Below are positions 14,237 to 15,845 of a DNA stretch of 15,845 bases, piece by piece; position 1 is the first letter of the stretch, and the number at the start of each line of letters is the position of its first letter. The position numbers and the translations under genes are program-made. The notes under the pieces are model-generated. The model saw only the letters and a list, made by a program, of their open reading frames with translations, was not told the origin of the DNA and made no database searches. Origin of the DNA: Acidimicrobiia bacterium (GTDB lineage: Bacteria > Actinomycetota > Acidimicrobiia > IMCC26256 > PALSA-555); assembly GCA_022865365.1 (NCBI GenBank), contig JALHSW010000378.1, positions 1-15,845 of the forward strand, given 5' to 3'.

Positions 14237-15360
14237 ACGGCCGCGAGCACGTCGTCGAGCAGGACCGGTCGCCCTTCGTCAATCGATGTCTGCGCGGCGA
14301 CCCCGATCGCCACCGACAACAGCCCGTCCTCCGGGCCGATACCCGGGTGTCCGGCTGCCGTCTTCGCGGCAGCCCCACTCGAGACCACCCTGCTCGAGGC
14401 CTCACGCACCGCGGCGAGGAACTCGACGTGCTCGAGATAGCTCGACCCGTGATGGAAGCCCTCGTAGCCGACGCCTTCGTCGCGAACGATCTCCCGGTGC
14501 ACGCCCGCTCGACCGTCCGTTCGGGTACCCCAGCGCACCTCCGATGACGGGAGGAACGCCTCGACCTTCCCGCGGTCGCCAACCACGCTCAACTCTTCCT
14601 GGTGCTCACTTGCCTCCGCGAACATACAGAGATCGAGCAATGCACGCGCGCCACGGTCGTACTCGACGATCACGTAGGCGTTGTCGATGATGTCGGGCTG
14701 CTCACCGTCGTAGCGCTCGTCGAGATGGTTCACATCCTGAGCACCGGAGGCAAGGACGCGGACCGGCGTCTGACACGTGATGTGGTTCATCAGGTCGAAG
14801 AAGTGACAACACTTCTCCACGAGCGTGCCGCCAGTGTTGCGGGCGAACCGGTTCCAGTCGCCGACCTTGGGGAGGAACGGGAACCGGTGCTCTCGGATCG
14901 CAACCATGCGGACCCGCCCCACACCACCGTCGCGCACGACTTCGACCAGCCGGGCGACCGGCGGCATGTAGCGGTACTCGAGGCCGACCCACACGAGTCC
15001 AGGGCGACCTTGCGCCGCCGCGACAATCGTGCGGCAGTCGGCGACGGTGGTGCAGAGCGGCTTCTCCACCAGCACGGGCAGCGGCGTCTCCAAGACGTCG
15101 AGCAGCACCGCCGCGTGCGTCATGTTCGGCGTCGCCACGACGACCGCGTCACAGAGCCCCGATGCGAGGAGGTCCCGGTGGTCCTCGAAGATCGTGACGC
15201 CGCTCGGATCTGCGAGGACACGCACGCTCTGCTCGATCGATGGTCCGTGCGGATCGGCCAGCGCGGTCACCCGGGCGCCCGGAAGCGCAAGGACGTTGCG
15301 CACGTGCTCTTGCCCCATCATCCCGCAGCCGATGAAGCCATAGCGGATCTCGTCGCTCAC
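14233..15360 (-). CDS. Gfo/Idh/MocA family NAD(P)-dependent oxidoreductase
   Basis: A 375-residue protein with an N-terminal Rossmann fold (GCGMMG at 11-16, ALADPH at 33-38, VVVATPN at 73-79) and the EKP motif at 99-101 whose Lys100 is catalytic. The C-terminal domain has GLEYRYMP (126-133) and GGTLVEKCCHFFDLM, where Glu182 and His186 fall in the usual substrate and proton-transfer region. Members oxidise or reduce hydroxyl groups of sugars, inositols and similar compounds; the substrate cannot be assigned. The GTG at 15360 directly precedes the first beta strand and follows the -10-like TACGCT at 6 bases. Its stop codon overlaps the helicase start (GTGA), so the two are probably cotranscribed although no functional link is obvious. 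Confidence 0.9.
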   Translation of the reverse strand: MSDEIRYGFIGCGMMGQEHVRNVLALPGARVTALADPHGPSIEQSVRVLADPSGVTIFEDHRDLLASGLCDAVVVATPNMTHAAVLLDVLETPLPVLVEKPLCTTVADCRTIVAAAQGRPGLVWVGLEYRYMPPVARLVEVVRDGGVGRVRMVAIREHRFPFLPKVGDWNRFARNTGGTLVEKCCHFFDLMNHITCQTPVRVLASGAQDVNHLDERYDGEQPDIIDNAYVIVEYDRGARALLDLCMFAEASEHQEELSVVGDRGKVEAFLPSSEVRWGTRTDGRAGVHREIVRDEGVGYEGFHHGSSYLEHVEFLAAVREASSRVVSSGAAAKTAAGHPGIGPEDGLLSVAIGVAAQTSIDEGRPVLLDDVLAAV

Positions 15361-15366
15361 CGCACG

Positions 15367-15372
15367 AGCGTA
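15367..15372 (-). promoter_or_regulatory. Probable -10 element of a leaderless promoter (oxidoreductase-helicase pair)
   Basis: On the minus strand TACGCT ends 6 bases before the GTG at 15360, with no Shine-Dalgarno sequence between. It probably drives both the oxidoreductase and the downstream helicase. Confidence 0.5.
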
Positions 15373-15473
15373 TGTGACGGCCGCCAGGACATCGTTCCGC
15401 GTACCGCGCCACTCTCTGACACGAACCGCTGAGGCGCGGCGAACCCAGATCATCGGCGCCCGCGAGCAACTGG

Positions 15474-15516
15474 TCGCGAACCCTCTCGCGAGCCCCCTCG
15501 CGAGCCCCTCGCGCCC
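15474..15516. repeat. Short tandem repeat, about 12-bp unit, built on TCGCGA
   Basis: TCGCGA occurs at 15474, 15486 and 15498, followed by a degenerate TCGCGC at 15509, each with a C-rich tail of about six bases. The repeat lies in the 266-base gap between the HNH fragment and the oxidoreductase, where I see no gene. Its role is unknown. Confidence 0.6.
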
Positions 15517-15626
15517 AGCACGGGTCCCCGGCGTTCCCGTGGGAGCCGCGCGGTCTGGGGATCGATCCGATCCTGCCGGCCTGCACGATCGAACGGGTCG
15601 TCGCTCGCAACGTCGTCGATGTCGCC

Positions 15627-15845
15627 TCATCCGGTGTCGGGGGGTGGTGCCCGGTCGGGGGGTGTGAGGTGCCAGCCTGTGTGGTGTGAGCCTTGGAGTT
15701 GGTAGTGCTTGTGGGTGATGAGGTCGTGGTGGTGGCCGCAGATGCGGACTTCGGTCTCGAGGGAGCTGATGCCGTGGTCGGTGACGCGGGTGGTGTGGTG
15801 GATCTCGAGGCCGTCGGTGGCGTGACAGCCTTCGATACGACAGTG
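15627..15845 (-). CDS. HNH endonuclease, C-terminal part (13E12/DUF222-type), cut by window edge
   Basis: The frame is open from the window edge to a TGA at 15627-15629, giving 72 residues of a longer protein. It shows the HNH zinc-finger pattern: a Cys-x4-Cys pair at the visible start (CRIEGC), LEIHHT with the paired histidines, and ICGHHHDL with the second Cys and the metal histidines, followed by a Trp-containing and Pro-rich tail. This arrangement is typical of the multi-copy DUF222/HNH (13E12 repeat) proteins of actinobacteria. Whether they cut DNA in vivo and for what purpose is unclear. The N-terminal domain lies outside the window, so the subfamily cannot be checked. Confidence 0.8.
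   Translation of the reverse strand, partial: HCRIEGCHATDGLEIHHTTRVTDHGISSLETEVRICGHHHDLITHKHYQLQGSHHTGWHLTPPDRAPPPDTG

Noticed and set aside
1..15845. CRISPR arrays, tRNA or rRNA genes, insertion sequences, prophage
   Set aside because: I found no regularly spaced long repeats, no cloverleaf-like segments that I could support, and no transposase, integrase or phage proteins. The only nuclease-like gene is the HNH fragment at the edge.

Overview
High-GC DNA with densely packed genes on both strands, many GTG starts and gaps of only 5-35 bases between convergent genes. The protein families (13E12/DUF222-type HNH nuclease remnant, DinG helicase, PIG-L deacetylase, penicillin acylase homologue) point to an actinobacterium. 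My guess is Acidimicrobiia, from overall style rather than a marker gene. Most non-coupled genes have a TANNNT-like -10 hexamer ending 6-8 bases before the start codon and no visible Shine-Dalgarno site. This is the layout of leaderless transcripts and it helped settle several start codons.

Layout. 83-1276: membrane-anchored CapA-type protein. 1319-2976: alpha/beta hydrolase translationally coupled (GTGA) to a conserved unknown protein. 2984-5227 (minus): penicillin-acylase-family Ntn hydrolase without a signal peptide, divergent from 5295-6281, an HtpX/M48-like membrane protein that has lost its zinc ligands. 6317-6847 (minus): SelU/AhpC-TSA-like thioredoxin-fold protein whose first redox cysteine is an in-frame UGA, read here as selenocysteine. 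It is divergent from an HD-domain protein (6903-7448) with a full set of six ligands for a dinuclear metal site, followed by a PIG-L deacetylase (7459-8190). 8334-9245: lytic-transglycosylase-type lipoprotein. 9292-12174: an E2/CAT-fold acyltransferase-like protein, a serine-palmitoyltransferase-like alpha-oxoamine synthase and, convergent, an LpxO/AspH-type hydroxylase. Together these suggest a sphingoid or other amino-lipid pathway. 12233-15360 (minus): Gfo/Idh/MocA oxidoreductase coupled by GTGA to a DinG-like Fe-S helicase. 15627-15845 (minus): C-terminal end of an HNH nuclease cut by the window edge.

The strongest observations are the probable selenoprotein with a candidate bacterial SECIS hairpin, the HtpX-like pseudo-protease, the possible lipid cluster with an E2-like protein lacking the catalytic histidine, and the repeated leaderless-promoter layout. 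No tRNA, rRNA, CRISPR array, insertion sequence or phage gene was seen.
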